Below are positions 1-10,842 of a DNA stretch of 64,000 nt, one piece after another (within the stretch, counting starts at the first letter, position 1; every line of letters begins with the position of its first letter). The position numbers and the translations under genes are program-made. The notes below the pieces were generated by a model that made no database searches, had not been told where the DNA came from, and saw only the letters and a list, made by a program, of their open reading frames with translations. Source of the DNA: Kingdonia uniflora (taxonomy: Eukaryota; Streptophyta; Magnoliopsida; Ranunculales; Circaeasteraceae); NCBI GenBank assembly GCA_014058105.1, contig JACGCM010002493.1, positions 620,001 through 684,000 of the forward strand, given 5' to 3'.

Positions 1-2
1 AG

Positions 3-242
3 CTGGAATCGTTTACTAAGAAATTCTTGGAGTTGGCCAGAAAGGTAGATCGATTGTATTAGAAAATTACTATTTCAGCTTTTACAAACACTTTGCTCGT
101 AGACGGTAGAGCGAAGAAACACCTTATTCTCAATAAACCTACGACCCTGGAAGATATGATCGAAAAAGTAAATGGATATATCCATCTCGAAATGATGGTG
201 TCCGAAAGACAGAAGCCCCAGAAGTTAACCTTGACAGCATGA
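3..242 (+). pseudogene. gag C-terminal fragment of the Tat-like element
   Basis: Reading frame 3 gives a gag-like stretch beginning LESFTKKFLELARK, with one internal TAG at 60-62 and a TGA at 240-242. The segment with FTNTLLVDG and TTLEDMIEKVNGYI resembles the end of the Retrotrans_gag region of plant Ty3/gypsy elements. The arginine/asparagine-rich text that follows (about 250-350, with NNNRPRRGG) is probably the decayed nucleic-acid-binding tail. No complete CCHC knuckle is visible. Only the C-terminal part of gag is in the window. Confidence 0.6.
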
Positions 243-746
243 GATCAATCCACAGATCGAGATTTTAATCGTACTACAGATTACGAAGGAGACAGAAAAT
301 GAACCAAATCTAATAACAATCGACCTCGGAGAGGTGGTAACTTACCAAAGTCATGTCTTCCAAAGTTAACTGTTACAATAGCCAACCTGTATCCCACACT
401 TCAAAATGAAAAATTCTTCCGCAATGCCTAATACCTCCAACCTATTGAAATCAGACTGTATTGTATTTACCACAAAATTCGACATCATGACACAGAATAT
501 TACTTTGCTTTACAGCGACTTCTAGAGTATATCTTTGCAGAGGGAAGAATGTACGAGTACATTATAGATGTCAAAAGCTACAAAAATGGGAGTTATAAGA
601 TCACTACTGAGATCGTATAGATAAAAGGAGCGGCAGAGGAAAAGTATTTGTACCATACCTTCCTCAACTATTTTATAGAAACTCATACAGTTAACAGATC
701 TGTTAGATTCAAAAGACGACGTCTCGGCTAGTGCCACGATCAGACC

Positions 747-1292
747 ATGGTTCACAAAGAATCCCGGTTACTCCCCGCGTCAAGTTCTCAACGCACATGG
801 ATCTCCTTCGAAAATTGTAACGTTCGCCATGTCTACTTTCCTCATCATGACGCACTCGTGATCATGTTGAAAATGAGAAATGTCGTACTACATATAATGA
901 TGGTAGATACTGGCAGTAGTATCAAACTACTCTTCCAAAGTTCGATCGATCAGATGGGACTGGCTGGCAAAGCTCAGCCTAATGACATTGATATTAGTGG
1001 TTTCAATGGGTCTAAAGAAGAACGTGTAGAAAAAATTATACTTCCTATTATTGCAGGTCCAGCGACGGTTGATGTTATATTTTACGTTATAAACGCAAAA
1101 TCCTATTATTTAGGAATCATGGGACGTTACTGGCTACATAACATGCGAGCTATCCCATCAACCTATCATCTGGCGTTACGGTTTGATTGGAATGGTGGCA
1201 TCAATAAAATCAAAGGCAGCAAGAAGCTAGCTCGAGCTTGCAAAAATACTATAACCATCGTGACGGAACCATCAACACAACAGATCGCATAG
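747..1292 (+). pseudogene. retropepsin-like aspartic protease domain of the Tat-like element
   Basis: This 181-residue open frame contains MMVDTGSSIKLLF, the aspartic protease active-site loop with the catalytic D-T-G-S intact. It is followed by a beta-rich stretch including ISGFNGSKEERV and ending in GIMGRYWLHNMRAIPSTYH, close to the LGRPWLHxxxAVPSTxHQ pattern at the end of plant Ty3/gypsy proteases. It would cleave the Gag-Pol polyprotein. It lies between the gag remnant and RT, as expected. The ATG at 747 is probably an internal methionine of a former polyprotein. The domain itself is open, but the rest of pol is not. Confidence 0.8.
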
Positions 1293-1329
1293 CAATTACA
1301 TAACACTACAACGAACATTACAGAGAACA

Positions 1330-2235
1330 TCACAGAAAACTTGTTACCCAGTGTGAAAGCTACAGAGTACGTCGAGATAAGCAGAGACAAACGGGGTACC
1401 TATATTGGGACTCGTTTGCCCACAATAGAACAAAATGCTCTTATTCAGTTTCTAAAAGACAATAGTGACATCTTCGCATGGACATTCCATGAAATGTCAG
1501 GCATTGATCCCAAGTTGGCTTGCCACAAGCTTAACTTAAAAGAAAAGGTTGAGGCAGTCAAATAGAAATAGAGAACCTTAGCACCAAGATTACGAGACGA
1601 AGTCAACAAAGAGATCGACAAACTCATTAAAGTAGGTTTTATTCGAAAAGCCAATTACCCCGAGTAGATCTTAAACATTGTAGTAGTCCGAAAGAAAAAT
1701 GGCAAGATCATAGTATGTATGAATTTTACAGACTTAAATAAGCATACTCTGAAAGATAGTTTTCCCCTTCCTATCAACAACCATCTGCTCGATTCTACTG
1801 TGGGAATGGCAAGATCATAGTATGTATAAATTTTACAGACTTAAATAAGCAAACTCCAAAAGATAGTTTCCCCTTCCTATCATTAACCATCTGCTCGATT
1901 CCATTGCGGGATACGAACTCTTATCCATGATGGATGCCACATCAGGGTACAATCAGATACCCCTGTTGCCCGAAGATCAAGAAAAAATAGCTTTTATCAC
2001 AGAACATGGATTATATTGCTACAAAGTTATGCCTTTCAGCCTCAAGAACGCTGAAGCCACTTACCAACGACTGATGACTCAGATGTTCAAAGACCATCTT
2101 AGGAAAATGATAGAAGTGTACATTAATGATATGCTGTGTAAAAGTCTCAAGAAGGAAAGCCATCTCGCATATTTGTACATGACCTTTAAAATTCTTCGTT
2201 CATACAAAATGAGGCTAAATCCTGACAAATGCTAA
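1330..2235 (+). pseudogene. reverse transcriptase domain of the Tat-like element, disrupted
   Basis: The linker frame at 1341-1565 (DIFAWTFHEMSGIDP) is the usual lead-in to plant Ty3/gypsy RT. RT motifs follow: IVVVRKKNGKIIVCMNFTDLNK near 1678-1740, then MMDATSGYNQIPL from 1927 and MPFSLKNAEATYQRLM. Two things disable it. A 107-bp direct duplication (1698-1804 and 1805-1911) shifts the frame inside the fingers region. The catalytic Y-x-D-D box reads VYINDML, with the first aspartate replaced by asparagine. In-frame stops are also present (for example TAG at 1563). RT would copy the element RNA into DNA, but this copy cannot. Confidence 0.85.
1698..1911 (+). repeat. 107-bp direct tandem duplication inside the RT region
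   Basis: The segment starting AATGGCAAGATCATAGTATG occurs at 1698 and again at 1805. Both copies run through the equivalent of DSFPLPI and the HLLDST codons. The copies differ by several substitutions. As 107 is not a multiple of three, the duplication breaks the reading frame. Confidence 0.85.
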
Positions 2236-2420
2236 TTCAGAGTCCAATCAGGAAAATTATTAGGACATTTGATTAGCAAGTAAGGTATCGAGGCTGACTT
2301 AGATCGTATCAATGCTTTGTTATCCATGCCTTCCCCAAAGACCAAGAAAGACGCCCAAAAGATAGTTGGCAAAATAGTAACAATAAATTGTTTTGTCTCT
2401 AAGTCTTCATATCGGTGTAG

Positions 2421-2786
2421 ATGGTTATTCGACCTTCTACGAGAAGGGATGAAAAAAGGCAAAACCCAAAGGATCTCAAGATTGAGATTGAATGGACCAA
2501 AGAATGTGAAGCAGTATTTCAGGAACTGAAGCGCTACTTGGGGAAATTACCAATAATGAGTACGCCCAAGGAAGAAGAAGAGCTTACGGTATATCTTGTA
2601 GTTACTGATAACTCACTCAGTTCAGTCCTCATCCGACTTGACAAAAAGACAAAAAAACTCATTTACTTCATCAGTAAGACTCTTACTCTAACAGAAATAC
2701 GGTACACTAAGATTGAAAAACTGTTCCTAGCTCTCGTCTACACATTGCAGAAGTTAAAACAATATTTCCAAGCTCATTCAATTTGA
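2421..2786 (+). pseudogene. RNase H domain following RT in the Tat-like element
   Basis: The frame has KTKKLIYFISKTLTLTEIRY and LFLALVYTLQKLKQYFQAHSI, which match the RNase H segment after RT in plant Ty3/gypsy elements (usual pattern PVYYVSKAL, ETRYxxxEKLALALVxAARKLRPYFQAH). This domain removes the RNA strand of the RNA/DNA hybrid. Text preceding it (2317-2420) corresponds to the connection region with the INALLSMPSPKTKKDAQ motif. Stops and frame changes separate it from RT. Confidence 0.8.
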
Positions 2787-3039
2787 GTACTAACAAATTA
2801 CCCCCTGCGCGAAGTTTTATCCAAACAAAAAAAATCCAGACGAGTCCAACAATGGTCGGTTACTCTTGGCGAACACGATATACGTTTTGAACCTCGACAC
2901 TCCAAAAAAGGGAAAGCAGTAGCAGATTTCTTTACAGATTTTCCAGTAGACGACCCCGCTTGGGAAGATGATAATATAGACATAAACGAGGAGCAGGTCG
3001 AAGAAAAATTGGATTGGATATCCAAAAAAGGTTGACGCC

Positions 3040-3416
3040 TTTTAACTAACAGTTTTGCCAGACCAGCAGGGTCAGGCATTGGGATAGTTCTTATCACACC
3101 TTCCAATGATAGAATTGAGAAATCAATCAGGCTCAATTTTGAAACTATAAACAATGAAACATAATATGAGACACTAATCCACGGACTGGATATGGCACTA
3201 GATATCGGAGTGCCCAAATTATCAGTTTACACAGATTCTTTATTGATCGTGAACCATTATATAGACAAATATCAGAAAAACAAAAATATGATAGATTACG
3301 TAGTAGCAGTAACTAATAGAATGAGCCGATTTAAAAAGACTACAATTAAACACTTACCTCGTGGAGAAAACACATATTTCGACTTTCTAACTATCTTGCT
3401 GGAGTCCTCGGAATAG
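3040..3416 (+). pseudogene. second, archaeal-type RNase H domain (aRNH)
   Basis: The reading frame runs from LTNSFARPAGSGIGIVLITP through ETLIHGLDMALDIGVPKLSV and YTDSLLIVNHYIDKY to KHLPRGENTYFDFLTILLES. This is the extra RNase H found after the retroviral-type one in Tat-group elements, where it usually ends in IPREENxxADxLAxLA. One TAA near 3163 interrupts it. The D of YTDSLL is present, whereas the final catalytic-type AD pair has decayed to FDF. Its presence is the strongest marker for the Tat group. Confidence 0.8.
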
Positions 3417-3649
3417 AAGCCCAATATTTGAAGATCGAAGTAGTATCCATCCATGGCATTAACACCATCAACTCCAATGCCATTAACACTAGGGGCGACA
3501 AGGACGTCGAAGACGATTAGAAACGACCTTTCTTCATATATATCGGACCAAAAAATACATTTGATGGCGAACTCCCTGAAAATATCAATGAAAGAAGATT
3601 ACTACTTGACAATTCTAAATGATATATCGTTGTCAGCAATTTCATTTAC

Positions 3650-4764
3650 AAAATGACGGCTACAAGGCCCTATCTCGAGTGTTTATCTGATGAGGAAGCC
3701 CAAGACTTCCTGTAAGATTTATACAAAGACACTTGCAGATTCCATGCGGCAGGGAGGTCCTTAGCAAACCGAGCTATTACTCAAGGAGTCTTTTGGCCTA
3801 AAATAAAAGCTCAAGCCATTGAATATGCAAGCAAGCGTGATGCATGCCAACAACATAAACCCAAAATTTGAGCTCCAGCTTTAGAACTCCATTCTAGCAA
3901 AGTTGTTAGGTTATTCAAAAGATGGTTCTCAATCTCGTAGGAGAATTTTCCACTACACCGAGTAAAAGGAAATACCTTTTAGTAAAAACAGACTACTTCA
4001 CCAAGTGGGTCGAAACAATCCCATTGAGTCAAATACGCGAAGACGAAGTCATCAGGTTCATATGAGAAAAAAATTATAATATGGTTTGGTTGCCCCCACC
4101 TCATCAGAATAGATAATGAACCACAGTTCGTTCGTTCAAAGGTCACCAACTTCCTCAATCAACATAACACCGTCCACTCTCCTTCAAATCCATATTACTC
4201 ATAAGAAAATGGTCAAGCCGAAATCATTAATCGTATTTTAGTCGACGAAATAAAAAAAATACTTAATAAGGAAAAAAGGTCTTGGATGTAAGAGTTACCA
4301 CACGTGTTATGGATGTTTAGAACAACACTCTGAGTATCGACTGGATGTACACCATTCTTGCTAGCTTACGGTATTGAAACAATCATCCCCACTTAATATT
4401 ATCATTTACTACTCGATCATACCATGACAGATGAAGAAAATGAGTTTCAATTGACATGTAACATGAACTGGATTGACGAAACAAGGGACAGAGCAACTAT
4501 GAACTTGAGAATGTACCATTAGGCTTTAGCAAAGCTATACAATAAACGTGTTTGTCATAGATAGTTTGATATTAAAGATCTCGTCCTGTGGGAGATCCTA
4601 AAATACAGAAAGGAACTCAATGCTGGGAAACTCGCAGAAAATTGGGAAGGACCTTTTATCGTTGTCGGCAAAAGCGGCCTCGGCTCTTGCGACCTCATTA
4701 CATCCGATGGAGATCGAGTCCCCAATCCTTGGAACACAAATAGATTGAAGCTATATCGCAGATA
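3650..4764 (+). pseudogene. integrase region of the Tat-like element, many stops
   Basis: Pieces of integrase lie in order across different frames: the zinc-binding part near 3770-3870 (ITQGVFWPKIKAQAIEYASK, CDACQQHKPK), the start of the core near 3975-4060 (VKTDYFTKWVETIPL), a GQAEIINR-like piece near 4210, and the C-terminal end at 4585-4764. That last piece reads ELNAGKLAENWEGPFIVV and ends NPWNTNRLKLYRR before TAG, matching the GKLGPNWEGPY...WNADNLKRYY end of plant Ty3/gypsy polyproteins. Stops and indels are frequent, so it is a clear pseudogene. There is no chromodomain, as expected for Tat elements. Confidence 0.75.
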
Positions 4765-4804
4765 GCCAAATCTCATAGTTTACATTATACTATTTCTTAC
4801 ATTT

Positions 4805-5050
4805 TTGTATGTCGCTCTTACACCAATGAAATACTTGTGTTTGCCCGACCTATATCATAATACTATTCTACTATCTCATACAATATTGTGCATTGCTCTT
4901 ATACCAATGAAATACTTGTATTTGACTGACCTACATCATAGTACTATTCTACTATTTCTTCCAATATTGTACGCCGCTCTTATATTAATGAAATACTTGT
5001 GTTTGACCGACCTATATTACAATACTTTTCTACTATTTCATATAAGTACT
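4805..5050 (+). repeat. 81-bp tandem repeat, three copies, just after pol
   Basis: The block GCTCTTAYAYYAATGAAATAC followed by TTGTGTTTGACCGACCTA and a TACTATTCTACTAT tail recurs with phases at 4814, 4895 and 4976, so the period is 81 bp. The copies differ by a few substitutions. A related single unit (AAAATACTTGTGAACGATCG) appears near 6650. Amplified tandem repeats in the 3' untranslated region are described for the Retand family. Confidence 0.8.
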
Positions 5051-5602
5051 CTTCTGCTATCTCATATATACAGAGCACATCTACAGTATCATAGATAACA
5101 AATGGGCTCACGCCTAATTTCACTATTACAGATTGATTATTGCTTCAAATAATTTAATCTTCTACAGATCGATTATTACTTCAGATAATTCGATCTTTTA
5201 TGACAAAATAGATCGACTATTACTTCTGATAAATTGCCTTTCTATCATATTACATGTTGATTATTGGTTCCCCAATTCGGCTAACAGAGTACATACTTTA
5301 AGACCACAGTTGGTTCATCAAAGTTCAATACACTATCTACTATATTTCAGGCGATCTAACACAAGTAGTTTACTTTTACAACAATACCAACGCCTCCTCA
5401 ATCACTAAGTTTAGCCTGCACATCATCACGCGAACTTTCACAATGTTCAAGAGGATGCCGGTGCATTATTTTGGTACCCTCGCAGCAATAATTTATCTTC
5501 CTTCCTCGCATCTGTTTTTAGTAAGAACGCCAATTTTTAATATAATACGATCCAGATATTCAATCCGCACTAGCTGCATATCATACTTCACATCATTTGG
5601 GA

Positions 5603-8600
5603 TCATGGGATCATGTTGTCATGCATCGTGTCACTTTCTTTTTCAAGTCTCTTGAACTCAGACTCATAAAAGGTAAGCACTACTGCCATTTCTTTGTCAA
5701 GCGCTTCGTTTGCCTCGAGCTTAACTTTGTTAGGCATGACAAGCTCTATAATCTTTCCCCTCGCCTCATTTAGCAAACTTTCCAAATCTTTACAGTGCAC
5801 CACCATCGCCAACTTTTCCTCAATTGAAGTTTTATTATGTGTTTCCATCACCGTCATGAACTCATCCATTTGTCCCAACATAAGCAACGATTCCTCCATA
5901 ACAAACTGGTTATTGAGCCTCTGGTCAACCTCTATATTAAGATTCCGCTGAGCCGTCACAAGATTCGCCCCCAATTTGTCATTCGAACTAGTCAGCTCCC
6001 CCACTGCCGTTTGATACTCCATAACGTTTAATTCCAACCCTTGAATTACGTTATCTAAACCCCCTATCTTTGCTTAATAAGTTTTCACCAGCTCATTTTT
6101 TTCTTGTTAACTTCCTCTAACTCTTTTTCTTTAATATTAACAACATTGCACATTCCTTTAAACTCACAAGCACGTTCATCTGCCTTCCTCACAGAGGCTC
6201 GCGCGCTAACTATTTTTGCCTCATGCTTGGTTATTCGTTCAGAGATATTACTTATATGGCATTGAGTCTTTTCCATGTCCACCTCCTTTTTCCCACTACC
6301 TCATTTAATTCTTTCGCCTTTTCTTGTACACTGGCCAGTTCAACCTCCTTTCTTTCCATTTGTTCGATCAAACGACCCACTAAACCTTTTTCCTCAATCT
6401 TCCTCACCTCTATTTGTACATTTAACTCAACAATATTTTTTAGTACTTTACAATAAAAGTTCAAATCAGCGTTAAGTTTTTCGTTAAAAATGCGTAGAGA
6501 TTCACATTAACTTTGAACCTCCTCTATTTCAACTTGCATCAACAATTTACTTTCACATACATAACAGTTCGTACATCAAAACAGTTAACATGTCATTACA
6601 GTTCACGATTTCATTCACTATAATGGCGTATGATCGATCTTACAACAATAAAATACTTGTGAACGATCGATCTACATCTCTACTTATATCTATTTTACCA
6701 TCACAAACAAAATAGATTTATTTATCATCAAAATAGTATACAGATATCTAATGCATATGTAAGCTCTTAAACTTAGATAATTCATTTTCTCAAGCTACGA
6801 GAAGACTGCCCTATATTTCCGTTCGCCTTGGCCTATCTACCTGTACATCTAAAGGTGCAATAAAAGTTACCACCTCCTGCTGGTGCAGTTTTAGCCGTAA
6901 CCGAGGTATCAGGCTCTCAACCTCCTCATCTTCCTCCTCTGAAAAATTTTGTGTCGGTCTAGGAGCTGATTTTTCAACACCTTTTTCCTCCCCTTCTTTG
7001 TAAACCACATATTTTTAGCATTTTCGTTCTCTACATCAAAATCTTTCCCACAATCCATAACATACTTCCTAAACTCGTTCTCTACCCTTACCACCTCCCC
7101 TCCATAAAACTCAATCACACTCACTGTATAGCGTTCATGATCCGATTGGGCTGCGACGTTTGCTCGCGTCGGATACAAATGTTCCTTCAATTGCATATGC
7201 ACTATGTGTAGATGCCTACGCGTATCCTTCTACAATACACCCAACGCTTTCAACTACCCTTCAACCTTTTGTCTAACAGTTATTTCTTTTATCAGTTGAT
7301 TTGCGAGAGAGGTATTTTGTTTTGTACTTAGCCACATCACGTTTTGCAACTCGTTTAACTCACCCTCTAACTTAACTTGTACCTTTCCCTGCTCTTTCCT
7401 TATTTTGAAAAACAAAATCCTTATTGCTCTTCGATCCTAGATAAAGCTAAGAACATCAGGTAAGGGAACTATGTCACCCCATATTATATACACATCAGCT
7501 CGAGCCGAACATTTTTTCGCCTCTACGATATGACGATTACGTACCTCTTAAGCTATAAACATAACTCGAACTGGGTCAGGTACTACACCCCTTTCCTTTA
7601 AGAGCTCTACATAAGCCTCTTTTAAACCCCACTCACTATCTACTTTTGCCTCAAAATAAAGTATCAAAGTTACCAAAAGCTTCTGACACCTGGCTTTATC
7701 ACTCGGGTTAATAAAACAAATCAAGTCTTTAGTTTTACGTATTAGTGTCCCTTTCTCATCATCTTTTCTTAAAACCTCAGCCATCTATTTTTTTTATATC
7801 TACACTGAAGATCATATAATTCTTTAATTTTGTTTTCTAAATTAGATTTAAACTGCCTTCTCTTATGTTCAGTTTTATTTAATACCTGTTAAATATGAGT
7901 CACAAAGTCCCTCGCTCTACTCAACGATCTTTCTAGGGTGGTAACAGTTTTTCTCAACCGCTCTATCTTCTATACATATTACAAATTTGTTGTTATCAAC
8001 CAAACATTCAAATAAGGCACAATAAACATATGTCTACCAAACTTCATAGTTTTAAAGCACACAGTAAATAGTCTCATCAAAGTCATAACATAATGAAATA
8101 GTTCGAACAGGATACCACAAAATGATATTAAGTATTCTTGCCAATCTCTACCTCAGGCGGTGCCTCCACTTCCGTGCCAGCAGTTGGAACTTGCTCTGCT
8201 TGAAGAGGGGCTACATCTACTAATACAACAACGTCTTCAACCAGTTCATCTTCTGTATCTAAAACAAAAACTATCTCATGATACCTACTCTCTGGGGCAA
8301 GTTAATATCGGCCTTGGTTAACCTAAAGTGATAGTAAAACTGAATCATATTGTATCTACCAACCCTCACCTCCACAAAAGCTTTGTCCAAAGTCTCTTCA
8401 CGTTTAGAGAGTTCCGCACACCACTCTTCAACAGCCTTCAATTCTTTTGCCTTGCTCTATTTCTCCTTTTTGAGTTCCTCCTCGAGCTCTTTCATCCGAG
8501 CTGTTTGAGCATCAAACTTCTGAGTAAGCTCTAAATACTCCTGGTTCCTCTTCTCAATAAAACCCGTAGTCCTTTTTATCAACATCGAGAACTGCTAATA

Positions 8601-10842
8601 CAATACATGGAATCATAAATATACATATTAACCACAATATAATAAATAGAGCATATTATACGTACATTCATTGTTTACTCTTGAAATACCTCTTCGAGCT
8701 TCCTCGGCTCCGTCCTCACTATTGTAAAACATCTTTGTTCTATGTCCCTCAACTTGGCCACAGCCTTACCCTAAGTTTGGTCACTCCCCTCGATCTTATT
8801 TTTTTCCTTTTCAGATATGTCTTTGCTGTTTCTAGAGGATTGACCTCACACGCTGTCTGCTGCTCCATAGCATCCGAGATAACCAGCTTGTCACCCTTTT
8901 TCCCTTTGGCCGCCACTACAGTAGACTGAGAAGATTCTTGCATCGTCTTTCTCGACCTTAGGAACTTCCGTGCCCGTTCGCACTCCCTGGCGAAGGCGGA
9001 GGGATGCCAGTCAAATCCCATAAAGGAAGAATGGTCTTCTTTATAACCTTCTCAATACCTTCTTGACCATCCATAGCTCAATTTTCGTGAGCTCGTTGTA
9101 CTTTTTGAACTCTGGAGTTTACTCTTTTATCCCTACGGATATTCAACTCTCCAAGCACTTGCTTCAACTCGACATGTTCAAGGGTTACGCAGTCAAATAA
9201 GCTTGTTTTATCAGGAAAAGATTTGGGATCAGGACCTGACAGACAAAATTAAGGAAATGATTTGAAGCTCGCAGACACACTGATATTCGGTCAAGCTAGC
9301 AGGTGTTACTTACTCGGATTAAAATATTTATGGTCTAGGTCAAAAGTTGGTTCATTTGGAACCTGCACACAAAACCCCTTACCCATACAAGATGGTCATT
9401 CTACGGTTTACCGACATATTCAAAGTAAAAAAAAATTAGCCTAGACGAGTCACTAAACAGGTAACCACTATTACGAGCTTTTACGTACTTTATTTTGTAA
9501 AATTTTAGTACGTCAGCTGCAACGAACTACTTCGATCCTGTTCTCTCTTCAATTCTCATTCAACATCTCACAAACCCTCATCAACTCAAACACATTCCCA
9601 TTTAATTGTGCGGGGCAGCACTGCAACACATTCATCGCCCCTTTTTGAAAATATGTCAAAGGAATCCTAAGGTCGTATACCACATGGTTAAGATAACACA
9701 GAAACCCATCATTCGGGCCTACCATACCCGACCCATTATAGCACGTAATCTCAACATCTTCCCCAATCCCTATATTCCTCTTTCATAAATTGAGATTGGG
9801 CAATTGATAATGTACCTTTTCCCCTTCCCCTGGTACAAAGGTCCTAAACCATAGACCCTGCTCCATTACATAATTTCCCCACTTACCTGCTAATTTTTTT
9901 AAAATTTGTATATACTCTTTCCCTACATCTACTCCATCTGGATATACGTAAAATGTCTCATACACCGCCCCTGTATCATCCTGCTCTACAACTTTGCTCA
10001 CTTCGCCTAACATTTTATTTCCTACACCTATAGTGACTTCCCTCCTATCTACAGTCTCCTTCATTCCTCCACAATCATCCTCCTTACCCGATGAAGATGT
10101 TTTATCTGAACTAGACGATACTAAAAATTTACTACTAGGCTTTGGGTTTTTAGAACGCATATTAAACCTACAGGTATAAACAATTTTTTTTATTATTTCT
10201 TCTATATCTATGGTCACATGATGTTCCACACATACAACAAATAAAAACCCCACCCTACCCAGTTAAACAAAACAAAAACAAAATTTTTCAAAAACTTTCC
10301 CCAGCAACAGACAATCATCTATAACTTTCCCTCTTCTTCTAAACAGAAACAGTTACCATACATAGAACTTCTGTAAAATATTCAAAAATACCATAAAATA
10401 ATCCTTTTTTAGTTCCCCACATTCCAAAATTTCTCATCCCTAATCAGTAAACATACAACAGTGATCGATACAAATAACACAAATACAAACTATTACTCTC
10501 TTCAAAATACAACAAAGCATCAAAACTTTACTAACCTATACTGGAAGATCTATAATCTTTTACTCTGCCCACAATTTTCACTAAGGATGAATGGTTACGT
10601 TGTTTCTCCAACAAATTTTTTTTACTAGATGAAGTCTTCATTATGGGATCACACTCAGAACTCAAGCATTTTCTCTCTCTAGAAACACAGGTTACACCAC
10701 TTTTCTCTCTCTCTATAATTGTAAATAATTTATGAGGGATAGAGAGAGACAAGTTTTTATACTCTCCCTTAGTTTTAAAAACGATAGTTTTTTTAGACAC
10801 GTGTCGGTTACCCTTACTGCCTCTACATGTATGTCTTTTCAC
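5603..10842 (-). pseudogene. antisense gene within the Tat-like element, gypsy-type putative transposase (PF04195-like) with coiled-coil tail
   Basis: Read on the minus strand, pieces follow one another from 10842 down to 5603: a basic N-terminal part (10842-10531), an acidic and serine-rich part leading into a folded region (10253-9783, ending HYQLPNLNL), an in-frame continuation after one TGA (9782-9549) with YDLRIPLTYF and CCPAQLNGNVFELMRVC, then 9021-8749 (WHPSAFARECERARKFL), then long charged stretches (7784-7548, 7202-6811, 6464-5603) rich in E, K, L and N that look like coiled coil. The PLxxF...PAQLNxNxxxL pattern resembles the plant family annotated as putative gypsy-type transposase, whose members have such tails. 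Antisense genes between pol and the 3' LTR are known in Tat-group elements. Stops and shifts break it here. The family call is by pattern only. Confidence 0.6.
9549..10253 (-). pseudogene. most coherent part of the antisense gene (PF04195-like core)
   Basis: This is the longest near-continuous minus-strand frame of the block, about 235 codons with a single TGA at 9783-9785. Upstream of the stop are DKTSSSGKEDDCGGMKE, FYVYPDGVDVGKEY, and GNYVMEQGLWFRTFVPGEGE. Downstream, in the same frame, are VGPNDGFLCYLNHVVYDL and the PAQLNGN motif. One nonsense codon joining two sensible halves suggests a real coding region that decayed recently compared with pol. The function is unknown; the transposase label for the family is historical and does not establish that activity. 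Confidence 0.55.

Noticed and set aside
4805..5050. CRISPR-like array at the 81-bp repeats
   Set aside because: The units are contiguous 81-bp copies without unique spacers, in a plant retrotransposon.
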